From Membranipora membranacea (taxonomy: Eukaryota > Bryozoa > Gymnolaemata > Cheilostomatida > Membraniporidae), in assembly GCA_914767715.1 (NCBI GenBank), contig OU612071.1, positions 5,890,001-5,954,000 on the forward strand: a stretch of DNA of 64,000 nt. The letters are read 5' to 3'. Positions 12,961-24,611 of this stretch are shown one piece after another; position 1 is the first letter of the stretch, and each line of letters opens with the position of its first letter. Below the pieces are notes generated by a model, which saw nothing but the letters and a program-made list of their open reading frames with translations, did not search any database and was not told where the DNA came from. Position numbers and translations under genes: made by a program.

Positions 12961-13370
12961 CATACACCTACTGCAAATTCACACATTGACCTGCTGCAAA
13001 TAGGATTTTTTACAAAATGACCTGCTACAAACTCAGGCATTGACCTGCTACAAATCAGTTTTTGCAAAAAGACCTGCTACAAATTCAGGCATTGACCTGC
13101 TACAAATCAGTTTTTGCAAAAAGACCTGCTACAAATCAGTTTTTACAAAAATATCTGCTACAAATCAGGCATTGACCTGCTACAATTCAGTTTTTGCGGA
13201 AAGACCTGCTACAAATTCAGGCATTGACCTGCTACAAATCAGTTTTTGCAAAAAGACCTGCTACAAATCAGTTTTTGCAAAAAGACCTGCTACAAATTCA
13301 GGCATTGACCTGCTCCAATTCAGTTTTTGCAAAATGACCTGCTGCAAATTTGCTGATTTACCTGCGGCAA
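12961..13370 (+). repeat. inner CpG-decayed 52-bp repeats
   Basis: The period is still 52 bp, but the CCCGCCGC motif reads CCTGCTAC (GACCTGCTACAAATTCAGGC, then ATTGACCTGCTACAAATCAG). The changes are those expected from CpG deamination. This block borders the unique core of the element, so it may be the oldest part of the array. Confidence 0.75.
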
Positions 13371-13855
13371 ATGGAGGAAAGACTAATTGTTTTAAAGAAT
13401 ACGTATTACCGATATGTAAAAAGGCAACAGGCAAGAGATTGTCTTGGAGTTGTGCCATATTGCTGTACTAAAATTTGGAGTTGTGATCTTCTGGCAATAG
13501 TCCAAGAACTTATTGGATGCACATAATACCAACATACAAATGAAATTGGAAAACAATATGAATGTAGTCATTCAATCAATCAACAAGCACGTGTGAACAA
13601 TATGAGAACAAGGACTGACACAGGTGTAAGTCCTTGATGAGAAGTAGCAATTAAAATTGTTCTATGGTGTGGATCAAACAAGGGCTTCCTCCTAGTCCTA
13701 GTTCTGGGATACAGAAGTATGATGGGTAAGGATAGAATGTGTGGTGGGTCTCACCAACCATTCTATCCCCTAGGGTGGAGCTCTTGCAATATTGGCACAC
13801 AGATAACATCATCATGGGCACCTGGAGATGAGGTGACAGTAGATGGCAAGAAAAC
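13371..13855. other. central non-repetitive core of the foldback element
   Basis: About 485 bp separate the two inverted arrays. Short frames exist on both strands but none resembles a transposase, integrase or polymerase. A motif around TGGTTGGTGAGACCCACCAC (minus strand, near 13742-13761) has no recognised function. Confidence 0.6.
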
Positions 13856-14355
13856 CGAGAAATTTGTGGCAGGGTATTTTGCAAAAACCGATTTGCAGCG
13901 GGTCAATCTCTGAATTTGCAGCGGGGTATTTTGCAGAAAACGATTTGTGGCGGGTAAGTCTCTGAATTTGCGGCGGGGTATTTTGCAGAAAACAATTTGT
14001 GGCGGGTAAATCTCTGAATTTGCGGCGGGGTATTTTGCAGAAAACGATTTGTGGCGGGTAAATCTCCGAATTTGCGGAGGGGTATTTTGCAGAAAACGAT
14101 TTGTGGCGGGTAAATCTCTGAATTTGCGGCAGGGTATTTTGCAAAAACCGATTTGTGGCGGGGTATTTTGCAGTAAATAATTTGTGGCGGGTAAATCTCT
14201 GGATTTGCGGCGGGGTATTTTGCAAAAACTGATTTGTGGCGGGGTATTTTGCAGAAATGGAGTTGCGGCGGATAAATGTCTCAATTTGCGGCGGGTCATT
14301 TTGTAAAAACTGTTTTGCGGCGGGTAAATGTCTCAATTTGTAGCGGGTCAATGTG
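13856..14355 (-). repeat. 52-bp minisatellite, right arm (inverted)
   Basis: Same 52-bp family in reverse complement, about 9-10 units. The outermost units, with the CATTTACCCGCCGC variant and TTTTACAAAATGACCCGCC, match the outermost units of the left arm. The two arms therefore form a true terminal inverted repeat. Confidence 0.9.
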
Positions 14356-14394
14356 TGTTTTCACTTCATGCTCTGGCAGTTATAGGCCACGGTA

Positions 14395-14400
14395 GTAATC
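14395..14400. other. right target-site duplication (GTAATC)
   Basis: See the left copy at 8676-8681. The flanking sequence then continues ACTGACAAAGGCCAGTGCAG, as in the empty site near 22632. Confidence 0.72.
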
Positions 14401-16365
14401 ACTGACAAAGGCCAGTGCAGGCAGTTAGCGAGCAATCAGATAAAAGTTATTCAATTATTATTTACTCGGATTTGAGTCAGATATATAGCATATTATTTTG
14501 TAATTTTGATAATAGAATTTGCTGCAGCATTTGTCAATCACTGGGTTACAAAGTGAGATAGCTGTCACCTTGGCTAGAAAATAGCTTTGTGAAAACATTC
14601 AATGTAATCAAGATGCTCAACCCAGGATCCTTCTCTAGTACATGTTTTATATATGAGTTATATATGATGCCTGTTGTTTGTTTCGACAGGGCAGCTCTGC
14701 CAATTTTTGATACCCTTGTTTAGAAGTTTTGTTTATAAATCAGTTAAGATTTAGCAGTATACCCTGGTCATAAAATATCCTGGTATCAATCTATTTGCTG
14801 CCCAATTGTTTGTTATGATCATTCTGAGACACCAAAGCAGATAGCAGTAACCCTCTCTATAGCATTGTTCGAGGGTTAATAAAAGTGGCGCTTTATATTT
14901 GCAGCACGCCCATGCGTTCACCAATGAACTCCCTCAGAGGAAGTTCATTGCTTTCACATCAAATGCTTGTTACAACAATTACTTGCTTGAAATTGTACAT
15001 GACCAGCTAGGAGAATAACTCATTTGTCCTACTAAAATAAACAGGCATAACCTGGTATCAATGCCAACCCAAGCACATATCATGTAATTGCTCACCCATA
15101 GAACAGTGCATAACAATGTAAACATCATGAATGGTGAAACAAGAATTTTTTTTTCAACCATGATTAGCTACTCATTTCTAGCCTTAGCAAAACTTGCAAG
15201 ATTTTGAAACAGCCCTTGCGACTGGCTTTATTGGTGTGACTTTGGTGTCAAATTCTAACACGCTAATTAATTTCAACTTTCCTATAATACATTTAGCCTG
15301 TAATTTTCTTCTATGAATTTTTGCCATTACTAGTCTGAATTGAACAAGCATTGGATCTGAAGGCAAAAGTGTGCATGTTCTCCATTGGTATGCTCGCCTA
15401 TGTACAATGTGGCACTGGTATTTAACCCTTACAGCTAAATATTAGAAAGTTTGTCATTGCAATCAGGTATTTCATCACAAAATGATTCAATAATAATTAT
15501 CAGTTTGACTACAAGAAGGCTGATCCCAGGGATTCTTTTCTCCAGGGTAGGCTGCTGATATTTATCAGATTACTAGCAAAACATCTAAACAAAGACACTG
15601 AAATTTGGCAAGGGCGATCTGTCAAGATAAACGTGAGGCATCAAAGATGGGACATGTACTATTATATTTCTCTCAGCAGCTTGAAGGAAACTTCTCAAAG
15701 CCAGTGTTAACATGCTATCGATCCTTGTCCCTCTCCCCCAAACTCAAGTGCCATTCAAAATCATATTGCGCCACTTTTGTATATTTTATATATTGATTCA
15801 AACACACACACATCAATTGGGCGGAGCAAATTTAAGGTTATCTACACTGATTACTGTGAAATCATTCATACCGTTTTATAACTGGGTATATGCACAACAA
15901 CAGGGAAAAGCTTAAAAGCAGCACTTAAATACCAGGTCGTTTAAAACTTCTACTCAGCAGCTATGAAACTTATTTGAAAGTTTTAATGTAACTCAGCAAT
16001 AATCATTTATTTGTGATTAGAAAGTACCGAATGATGAAAAATTGCTAGCAAAACATTCTATCAGGATAAAGGGTATAAGGGTATCGCTCATGGTCTGCAA
16101 AACACCACATGCACACAATTCTACTTCTGCACTACATAGAAAAATAAAAATAATAATATTCTTGCCAGCTCAGATGTCTGTGTGTTGCTTGGCATCACGT
16201 CAGAACTTTCTTGATGAGTTTACTGCAAAATTGAGCAAACTGCTAAAGAAAGCACAATCAATTTGGCAGCACATCAAGTATATATATGTATTGTTATTGA
16301 CCTAGATGTAGTCATTGCCGCTATATTCTGCCATTGTAGGAATGCAAACAAACTCTTGTAAAAGT
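14401..16365 (+). repeat. locus duplication unit, copy 1
   Basis: Together with 8460-8681, from which the foldback insertion separates it, this is one copy of a unit seen again at 16366-17775, 20750-22370 and 22490-23985. Shared landmarks in order: ACAAAGGCCAGTGCAGGC, CACCTTGGCTAGAA, GATGCCTGTTGTTT, AGCAGTAACCCTCT, AACCCTTACAGCTAAATATT and GAAATTTGGCAAGGGCGATC. No conserved reading frame runs through the copies, so it is probably non-coding. Its association with GPCR fragments suggests duplicated receptor-locus DNA. Confidence 0.72.
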
Positions 16366-17775
16366 AAAGTCTACTTAATATTTACTCTCTGATCTGAGTT
16401 TGCTGACAAAGACCAGTTGAGACTGTTAGGGAGCAATCAGGTGGCAATTCGTCAATTGTTTTTTATCAGATTTTTGTCAGATATACAGCATATTAATTTT
16501 TTAATTGCGAGGTTAGAGTATGCTGTATCATTCTGTTTTGACTCAAGTTAAAGTAAATTCTCATATGTACCAATCACTAGGTCACTAAGAGGTTTGATCC
16601 AGGTTCCTGCTCTAGTACATTTTTATATATGAGTGACATGTGATGCCTGTTGTGTATATTGACAGGGCTTCTCCGCCTAACTTTGATACTCTTGTGTAGA
16701 AGTTTTGTTTATAAATCAGTTAAAAACTAGCAGCATACCCTGGTCAAAAAATATCCTGGTATCAATCTATTGGCCGCCTGATTGATAGTTATAATTATTC
16801 TGGGACATCGAAGCTGATAGCAGTAACCCTCTTTATAGCATTGTTCGAGGGTGAAATAAAAGTGCCGCTTTGTGTTTGCAGCACGCTCATGCTTTCACAT
16901 CTAATGCATCTTTCCATACTATGACGACAATGACTTGCTTGAAATTGTAGGCAATATGCATACATGACCAGCTACAAAATAACTAATTCATTCAGCAAAA
17001 ATCAACAGAAATCACCCCATATCAACACCATCGCAATTGCTGACACAAAGACTCATACAAAACAATGTAAACAGCAAAAACGGTGAAACGAGAATTTTTT
17101 CTCAACCAGGGTTAGCTACTGATTTCTAACCTTAGCAAAACTTCAATATTCGAAAATATATTTGTAAGGGCCTGTAATGTCAATATGTCAGATCAGGTGT
17201 TATAAAAATAGCAACAAGATCCTCAGCAAGGGTATGTTATTGATATCAATCATTAGCAAAACTTTAACTTTCAGTCAATTATTTCTCAGTGCCTGTAATG
17301 TCCATAGATCAGATGTTATAAAAATAACAGGAAGATCCTCTGTAATATTGCTTCTGTCTCAGCATCAAATCTGACGCTGATAAACACATGACAGTCCGTC
17401 TTACTGGCTTCACTTATCTGAGAGAGCATTGTCGAATTCTAACACACCAACTAGTTTCAGCTGTCCTAATATATACATTTAGCCTGCAATCTTTAGCTAT
17501 TAATTTTGCCATTACAAATTTAAATTAATCAAGTATTAGATCTGATGCCAAAATCACCTTAATTTTCCATGAGCATGCTGGCTTATGTGGCACTGCTATT
17601 TAACCCTTACAGCTAAATATTATATTATATCAACTCGGCTACAGGACGGCTGGCACAAGGAACTCATCTCTCCAGGGTAGGCTGCTGATATTTATATTCA
17701 CACTCGATTTGGGAGAACATCAGGTATATATGTGTTGTCATTGGCCTAGAAGCAGTCACTTAGTCTATTGTCAGA
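16366..17775 (+). repeat. locus duplication unit, copy 2 (3' truncated)
   Basis: Carries the GATGCCTGTTG, AGCAGTAACCCTCT and AACCCTTACAGCTAAATATT landmarks, with an extra internal duplication around 17160-17350 (TAAAAATAACAGGAAGATCC-like). It breaks near 17690, before the GAAATTTGGCAAGGG landmark. Confidence 0.65.
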
Positions 17776-18189
17776 AGCCAATTATCTTTCAGGTCTGCAG
17801 AAAAAAAGGAGTATATACCTTGTTTTGATTGATTCCTATGTAAAAAACTATGGAGATTTTAATGGCATAGGTGTACCATAAATATTCTGTCACTAAAACT
17901 ATAAATTCCAAATTACTCTCAAATTTAAGGAGTTATCCCCTTTTTAATTCATTTTCAAACTGAATTGCTAAAATAACCATTTTTCTAGGGTCAGTATGAG
18001 TGATTGCATTGGACAACCGTTTTGGATGTAAGATGTATTTTTTTCAGAATGAGACTGGATGATTTGAGAATTTTGTTTTTATTAGAAAATGTTGCTTTCT
18101 TCATCATGCTAGCAGGTTTTGTCCATAAGTAGGATGGAGTGTGTGTGCCATTTAGAGCATAGAGGCTTAGTGGAGACCCTAGTACCACT
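17776..18189. other. unassigned stretch between repeat copy and CXC relic
   Basis: AT-rich with no supported gene. It separates copy 2 of the locus repeat from the degraded CXC-family gene. Confidence 0.4.
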
Positions 18190-20157
18190 GAGGAGTGAAG
18201 AAAAGCGGAAGAAAGTCATCAGTGCCGCTGAGAAATGGGCAGCCTTAGATAAGGAGCCATCATCATCCACTTTCAGGATGTCTGCTCAGATTTGCTAGTG
18301 GCAGCAAAATACAAGCGGCTGCAAAGTCAACCAAAAGGAAGATAAAAGTGAGTGCTTACAAACCAAACCTGTCTCTTACTAATGTACTTAAGTTACACTA
18401 TAGAAAGGTATAGTGGTCAGCACTGAATTGAATTTCTGGAATAAGTTTTTGACTCAATTTTACTATTAATTAAAATGCAAGTGGCCTCTGGATCACCAAC
18501 CAAACTCACACAATGAGCCAGTGTTAGAAGTTTTGCCCTTAGGCTGCTTGTGAGTTTACTTTTCTTCAGTTTCACATCATAATAATTATAATATATCTAT
18601 TGTAAATTTGTACCCATATGTATTTTACCAGAAACAATATGCCATTTTTTGTGTGGTCCTGCTACAAAGAAGTATACCTAATTGGTGTTTCTTGTAGGAA
18701 TATGATGAGCCTGAGGAAGACATATGTCAGCACACCGGTGTCAGCAAAGTACACTAGGTCTCAGGCAAAGACCCATATTATCCCTGGTCCCATGCTACCC
18801 AAAGTATGTGTGGTCTGTCGGAAGGAGACAAAATAATATGTAAACAAATGGCGAGAGCAACTCCATCAGATTCAGACACTAGAAGGAGGTGAGGTTTGCA
18901 TTGATGTGTACCGTACTACAAAATGATGTCCTGATGACGGACACATACATGTAATTCCCTTGAAGACTGATTGAACAGATGGGGCCTACAGGTAATTTAG
19001 ATACGCTAAAAGTGAAGCTAGTAGCGTTGTACTAGTTCCAATTTGGCGAGCCTTAGCGTGCCTAAACTATCTTATAGAGAAATATCGGTAAACCTAATGT
19101 AGCCTAATTGCGCAAACTTTCAATACTTTTTGCCTCGTCACGAGTTAAACGGTAATGTCTTCAGATGAATTGATTGAAGCCGCATGATTCATAGAGGATC
19201 AGCAGCTACTCTCTTTTGTCAGCTCACAATCACACGACATGCTCAATATCGTCTCTCATGTAGGAGCAAATATGTTATGGCATACAAGCGGAGGCTTGAG
19301 CAACTTCAACCTGCTTCACTGTAAGTATCGATAAACCAAGCAGATATTATTAAATTGATAAGATTAAAGAACCCGTCCATAAGACCTACTTCTGCTTTAA
19401 AACCTGGGTGTTATCAATATTATATGTCGGGTGGTATGTAGGATACTGGCAGTCTCCATTAGTTTAAGTACCCTAATAAATTTTGCCAGAAGTGGAGCTA
19501 GTGGCATTTTAGTATCAATTTACTCTTTTTTCTCCTATAGGAGGTTGATTAAAAAAGCCACTAGCTCAATTTTTGGCATACCTTAATCTAGTGGTACATG
19601 CATGTATTGTTTGCTTTTCTCAAACCAGGTCTGAAGTAGAAGAAAGGTCTTAAGCCAATGATGACCACATCACTGCTCTGCAGCTGCTAGGAAAGGAGTT
19701 TGCTCTCTCCTCACTTCCCCCAGGAATTGAGAAACCGACCTGTGCATTGTATGGTAGCAGCGCTCGCTTCAAACATCAATGATGGCACAACTGAGAGAGC
19801 TCTACCACAGAACGCTGATTGCTTACTACTGCACACCAAACGAGCAAACTATCAGTCCAAAATCTGGCTATCGGCTCTTCAACCAATGATCACAGCTGAA
19901 AATCCTGATGGCAATTGATGGGAAGAGGAAGGAGGAGATCTAAAGATTAAATGGATGGATGGATGGATGGATGGCCGGCCCAAATCATGATGAAAACCAC
20001 GAAATGTCAATGCAAGGCAAACCCATGCACTGGCAACCGATGCTCATGTTTGAAAGGAAGAATGAAGTGCACAGCCCTCTGTGGTTGCCGTGACTGTAAC
20101 AACCACAGTGTCGCTATGGACAGTGAGGAGGAAAGTGATGACGATGATGAATTATAA
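18190..20157 (+). pseudogene. degraded CXC (Tesmin/TSO1-like) family gene
   Basis: Broken pieces of an uncharacterised family that is abundant in marine animal genomes and ends in a cysteine-rich CXC motif. Near 18190-18300 a frame reads KRKKVISAAEKWAALDKE before a stop. At 18750-18850 a frame reads LPKVCVVCRKETK, then a stop, then YVNKWREQL. At 19800-19870 a frame reads LLLHTKRANYQSKIW. At 19985-20110 the CXC motif follows, with spacing CxC-x4-C-x4-CxC-x6-C-x3-CxC-x2-C, then an acidic tail. CXC domains in LIN54/TSO1 proteins bind DNA; the role in this repeat-associated family is unknown. Several in-frame stops and an ATGG-repeat intrusion indicate inactivation, though unseen introns could explain some breaks. 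Confidence 0.6.
19951..19974 (+). repeat. (ATGG)n microsatellite
   Basis: Six near-perfect ATGG tetranucleotides just before the CXC motif coding segment. In frame they add MDGWMDGW-like residues. Confidence 0.85.
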
Positions 20158-20749
20158 CTATGCATTGGTAGCAGCGTATGCATGTTATGTGTTTGAACCT
20201 TTGTTTTTGAGGCAGTTAGTAGTATAATATTCTTTTGCGTAGGTTGTCAGTACATAAATTATTCTAAAAAGTTGCAGTATGGACAGCTGCATTTGCTAAT
20301 AATATCAGTACAAGTACTCTCAAGTATATATTTGTAGCCTATAGTTATTATATTTATAATAGTATGTGGCCACTTTTCATGTACAGCACATATACATGTA
20401 TTCCGAAAATGGTTAAATTGATAAAACTAGGAGTTTTCTCCTCCGACTATGCAAAAAAACCAATAATACATGCCATATATTGTAAATATGAGTAGAAATT
20501 TAGAAATATATTGTGCCAAACATCCTCAATAAAAAGCCTAACCATGATATATCATAAAATATAAAGGCCAAAGTAGTCAAATGCAAATTCTAACACTTTA
20601 GATATTTATATATAATATGAGGGGGACAAACGCTGACGTTGCCTCTCTTGGTGACACTTTTATTATGGTACATGATGTTGGCTGTAATTAGCATATAAAA
20701 TTACCCCAGAAAAGATTAAAACAAAGTATATACCCATTTTTTTCTGCAA
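20158..20749. other. AT-rich stretch, no gene seen
   Basis: Follows the CXC relic. Contains AATAAA at about 20529 and low-complexity AT sequence. No gene supported. Confidence 0.4.
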
Positions 20750-22370
20750 GAGGAAATAGACTAACTGCCGCTATATACTGCCATTGTAGGAATGTAAACA
20801 AACTCTTGTAAACAATAAAAACTAACTAATCTTTAACAGCTGATCGGAATTTGCTGACAAAGGCCAGTGCAGGCTGTAAGGAAGCAATCATTTCCAACTT
20901 TTTTTGTTTACCATGTTTTCAGTGACAATCACAGCATATTCGCTTTGCAACTTTTAACGTAGAGTATACTGTAGCATTCTGTGTTGACTCAAGTTAATGC
21001 TAACAGTTTAACAGTCTATCAGTCATTGGGTTACAAAGTAAGATAGCTGTCACCTTGGCTAGAATATAGCTTTGTTGAAACATTCAATGTAATCAAGAGG
21101 TTTAATCCAGGCTCCTATTCTTGTAAATATTTTACATATGATTTACATGTGATGCCTGTTGTTTAGTTTGACAGGGTTCCTCTGCCAATTTTGCATGTCC
21201 TTGTTTAGAAGTTTTGTTTATAAATTAGTTAAAAATAAACTGCATACCCTGGTAAACTACTACCCTGGTATCAATCTATTTGCCGCCCCGATTGCTTGTT
21301 ATGATCAATCTGAGACATCAAAGCTGATAGCAGTAACCCTCTAACATTCTTCGAGGGTGTAACGAAAATACCGCCTTGTATTTGCAGCACACCCTTGTGA
21401 CAAGAAGGCAATTTTGCTTTCTCATCAAATGCTTGTTTCCCTGCCATGACAACAATGAAAAATACTGTCAGTGGCAAAAATATATAGTTTGAAACTGCAG
21501 GCAAAATGTATACATGACCAGCCACAAGATTAGGTCATAGTCCTACAAAAATAAACAGGAATCACCCCATATCAATACCATTGCAAGCACATATCACATA
21601 ATAGTGAAACAAAAATCTTTTCTCAGCTAGGGTATGTTACTGATATCCAAAACTTGCAAAACTTTAACATTCAGACAATTATTTATCAGGGCCTGTAATG
21701 TCAATATGTCAGATCAGATGTTTTAAAATAGCAACAAGATCCTCTGTAATATTGCTTCTGTCTTATCATCAAATCTGATGCTGAAAACCACATAAAACTC
21801 CGTCTTACTGGCTTCACTTGTCAGAGAGAGCGGTGTCAAATTTTAACACACCAACTTATTTCAGCTGTCCTAATATACATTTAGCCTGCAATCTTCAGCT
21901 TTGAGTTTTGCCATTACAAATTTAAATTAATCAAGTTTTAGATCTGATGCCAAAAGCGTCCATGTTTCCATTGGTATGCTTGCCTATGTGCAATGTGGCA
22001 CTGCTATTTAACCCTTACAGCTTAATATTAAGAAAATTTGTTATTGCAATCAGTTATTTCATCACAAAATGATTCGATGATAATATCAGTTTGACTACCA
22101 GAAGGCCGATACCAGAATCTCCTCTTTCCAGGGTATGCTGCTAATATTTATCAGATTACTAGCAGTACATCTAAACAAAGACATTGAAATTTGGCAAGGG
22201 CACCCTGTCAAGATAGTCATGAGGCATTAAATATCACAGACAAATGTATCATGTACTATTAAATTGTTTGTTAGCAGATTGAAGGAAGTTTTTAAAGGCA
22301 GTGAGAACATATGTGGAAGCCAGATACCTGTCTCGCCTTCTGTCGGTAAGAATGTAAACGAACCGTTCAA
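20750..22370 (+). repeat. locus duplication unit, copy 3
   Basis: Full set of landmarks from the TATACTGCCATTGTAGGAATG block through GAAATTTGGCAAGGGC. It ends in a remnant of a receptor C-terminus. Confidence 0.7.
22303..22350 (-). pseudogene. remnant of GPCR C-terminus
   Basis: The minus-strand frame YRQKARQVSGFHICSHC aligns with the end of the receptor at 3595-4497 (YRQKLREVFSFHKCCERR). The surrounding sequence is locus repeat, so a receptor paralogue once ended here. Confidence 0.68.
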
Positions 22371-22489
22371 AAATAAAGGTTAGTTAATCTATGACAGATG
22401 TTCTATATTCGCTTTGATTGAGCCAACACATTGACTAAGCTGCTTATATCAATGCCTGGCATGATGTCAAGATTCTCTGTTGGAATGGC

Positions 22490-23985
22490 TGAAAAATTAA
22501 GCGATTTGTTGAAGAAAACACAACCTAGATGCAGTCATTGCCACTATATACTGTCATTGTAAGAATGTTAACATACACTTGTAAAAACAAAGTCTAGTTA
22601 CTATTCACCGAATATTTGACAGCTGATCTGTAATCACTGACAAAGGCCAGTGCAGGCAGTTAGCGAGCAATCAGATAAAAGTTATTCAATTATTATTTAC
22701 CAGGTTTGAGTCAGATATATAGCATATTATTTTGAAATTTTGATAATAGAATTTGCTGCAGCATTTTGTGTGTCTGTCAATCACTGGGTTACGAAGTGAG
22801 ATAGCTGTCACCTTGGCTAGAATATAGCTTTGTAAAAACATTCAATGTAATCAAGAGGTTTAATCCAGGCTCCATTCGGGTAAATATTTTACATGATTTG
22901 CATGTGATGCCTGTTGTTTAGTTTGACAGGGTTCCTCTGCCAATTTTGTATATCCTTGTTTAGAAATTTTGTTTTTAAATCAGTTAAAAATAAACTGCAT
23001 ACCCTGGTAAACAATTATCCTGGTATCAATCTATTTGCCGCCGCCCGATTGCTTGTTATGATCAATCTGAGACATCAAAGCTGATAGCAGTAACCCTCTT
23101 CAAAACATTCTTCGAGGGTGTAATGAAAATACCGCCTTGTATTTGCAGCATACCCTTGTGACAAGAGGCAATTTTTCTTTCACATCAAATGCTTGTTTCC
23201 CTACCATGCCAACAATGAAAAATCTTTTCTCAGCTAGGGTATGTTATTGATATCAATCATTAGCAAAACTTTAACTTTCAGTCAATTATTTCTCAGTGCC
23301 TGTAATGTCCAGATCAGATGTTATAAAAATAACAAGAAGATCCTCTGTAATATTGCTTCTGTGTTAGCATCAAATCTGACGCTGATTACCACATGACAGT
23401 CCATCTTACTGGCTTCACTTCAACTAATTTCAGCTATCCGCATATACATTTAGCCTGCAATCTTCAGCTTTGAGTTTTTCCATTACAAATCTAAATTAAA
23501 CAAGCATTAGATCTGAAGCCAAAAGTGTCCATGTTTATCATTGCCTATGTACAATGTGGCACTCGTACTTAACCCTTACAGCTAAATATTAAAAAGTTTT
23601 TCATTGCAATCAGTTATTTCATCACAAAATGATTTAATAATAATTCAAGTTTGACTACAAGAAGACTGATCCCAGGGATTCTTTTCTCCAGGGTAGGTTG
23701 CTGATATTTATCTGGTTAAAAGCAAAACATCTAAACAAAGACACTGAAATTTGGCAAGGGCGATCTGTCAAGTTAAACACGAGGCATCAAATATCAGACG
23801 CATGTATCATATACTATTACGTTGTGGTTAGCAGCTTGAAAGATATTTTTAAAGCTGTCATTGATTTCTTAAAATTTGACCATAGCCCATGGTCATCTCG
23901 CTCATCTTACGCCAAATGCATTCAAGAGCCCCAATTAAGAGATGTTATAGGGCTAGAAGCGCAAATAATGATAAATTAGAAACTG
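22490..23985 (+). repeat. locus duplication unit, copy 4
   Basis: Copy closest to copies 1 and 3. It carries the empty target site CTGTAATCACTGAC (22628-22641) that defines the foldback insertion. A 93-codon frame at its end (23698-23979) is not preserved in the other copies. Confidence 0.7.
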
Positions 23986-24081
23986 TGAATACATCTCAGC
24001 CTCTTGGCTAACATTAAAGGCTCACTGCCGATGGTCAATTAGTGCCTGTTTTTAGTTTTTGTATGCTCGCTGCAAATTTAA

Positions 24082-24181
24082 GGTCCTCTATGGCCTCGCC
24101 TCTAGGATGCATTCTAGAATTTATCACATTCTCAATATGAGGATTTCAGGGATTTTGCTTCCCTCTTTATGGGCAGGCCAA
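24082..24181 (+). repeat. dispersed repeat, copy 2 of 2
   Basis: Matches 2668-2774 (CTCTAGGATGCATTCTAG and TATCACATTCTCA). Confidence 0.6.
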
Positions 24182-24490
24182 CCTCTGTGTTGTCATAAAC
24201 AGGGAATTAGAAACTTTGATCCTCAGGCTAGCATTTGAAGTTGCTGATATGCGCAAAAAAACTGTCAAATGGAACCATTATCAGACTGCTATAATTATTT
24301 ATTTTGTGTATTCAATAAAAACACTTATGTGTGGCAGTTAAATGTCATATTGATTGAATGTTTTTGACAGGCATGACATGTTATCAAATTAAAGAAATTT
24401 CATTGGCTTACTAGGAACATGAAAACAATAACAATTTATGATTGTTTATTGGTTTGCTGAGAGCGTGATGAGCTGATTGGCTGTACGCTT

Positions 24491-24538
24491 GACCAATCAA
24501 GGTCTGCCTGTAAAAGTTCCTGGTATTTCGGTATAAAA
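24491..24538 (+). promoter_or_regulatory. core promoter of the secreted-protein gene (CCAAT and TATA)
   Basis: GACCAATCAA at 24491-24500 and TATAAAA at 24532-24538 lie 74 bp or more upstream of the start codon. The same arrangement, with similar intervening sequence and a following AGCTGCTGCAG/AGCTGCAG, precedes the paralogue at 34684. That conservation supports function. Confidence 0.72.
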
Positions 24539-24611
24539 AGCTGCTGCAGAGCTGCTACCCAACATAGAAAGGTTTTATTCTGAGTCTGACAGTAAAACTA
24601 TCCACTTCAAA

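Larger units (their letters stand above)
8682..14394. mobile_element. 5.7-kb foldback-type transposon with minisatellite arms
   Basis: The left end reads TACAGTGGCCTATGACTGCC. The right end, reverse-complemented, reads TACCGTGGCCTATAACTGCC. The matching inverted repeat continues through AGAGCATGAAG and into the first 52-bp repeats. Each arm then consists of a 52-bp tandem array: about 4.6 kb on the left and about 0.5 kb on the right, in opposite orientation. The central non-repetitive part (about 13370-13855) encodes no transposase that can be recognised, so the element is non-autonomous. The insertion lies inside one copy of the locus repeat and is flanked by GTAATC. A 6-bp duplication with long inverted repeats is seen in Polinton/Maverick elements, but the termini here do not clearly fit that class; superfamily unknown. 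Confidence 0.8.

Noticed and set aside
8686-13020. Long open frames (up to 544 codons) with KIPRRKFRDLPATN-type repeats
   Set aside because: They are translations of the 52-bp minisatellite. All three plus frames are open because the unit has no stops and 52 is not a multiple of 3; the frame rotates and no start or splice context exists.
13763-14351. Minus-strand open frames of 178-179 codons
   Set aside because: Same artefact in the inverted right arm of the foldback element.
8720-14355. CRISPR-like regular array
   Set aside because: Units are contiguous 52-bp tandem repeats without unique spacers, in a eukaryotic context.
23698-23979. 93-codon frame at the end of locus repeat copy 4
   Set aside because: The frame is broken in the other copies of the same repeat, so it is not under coding constraint.
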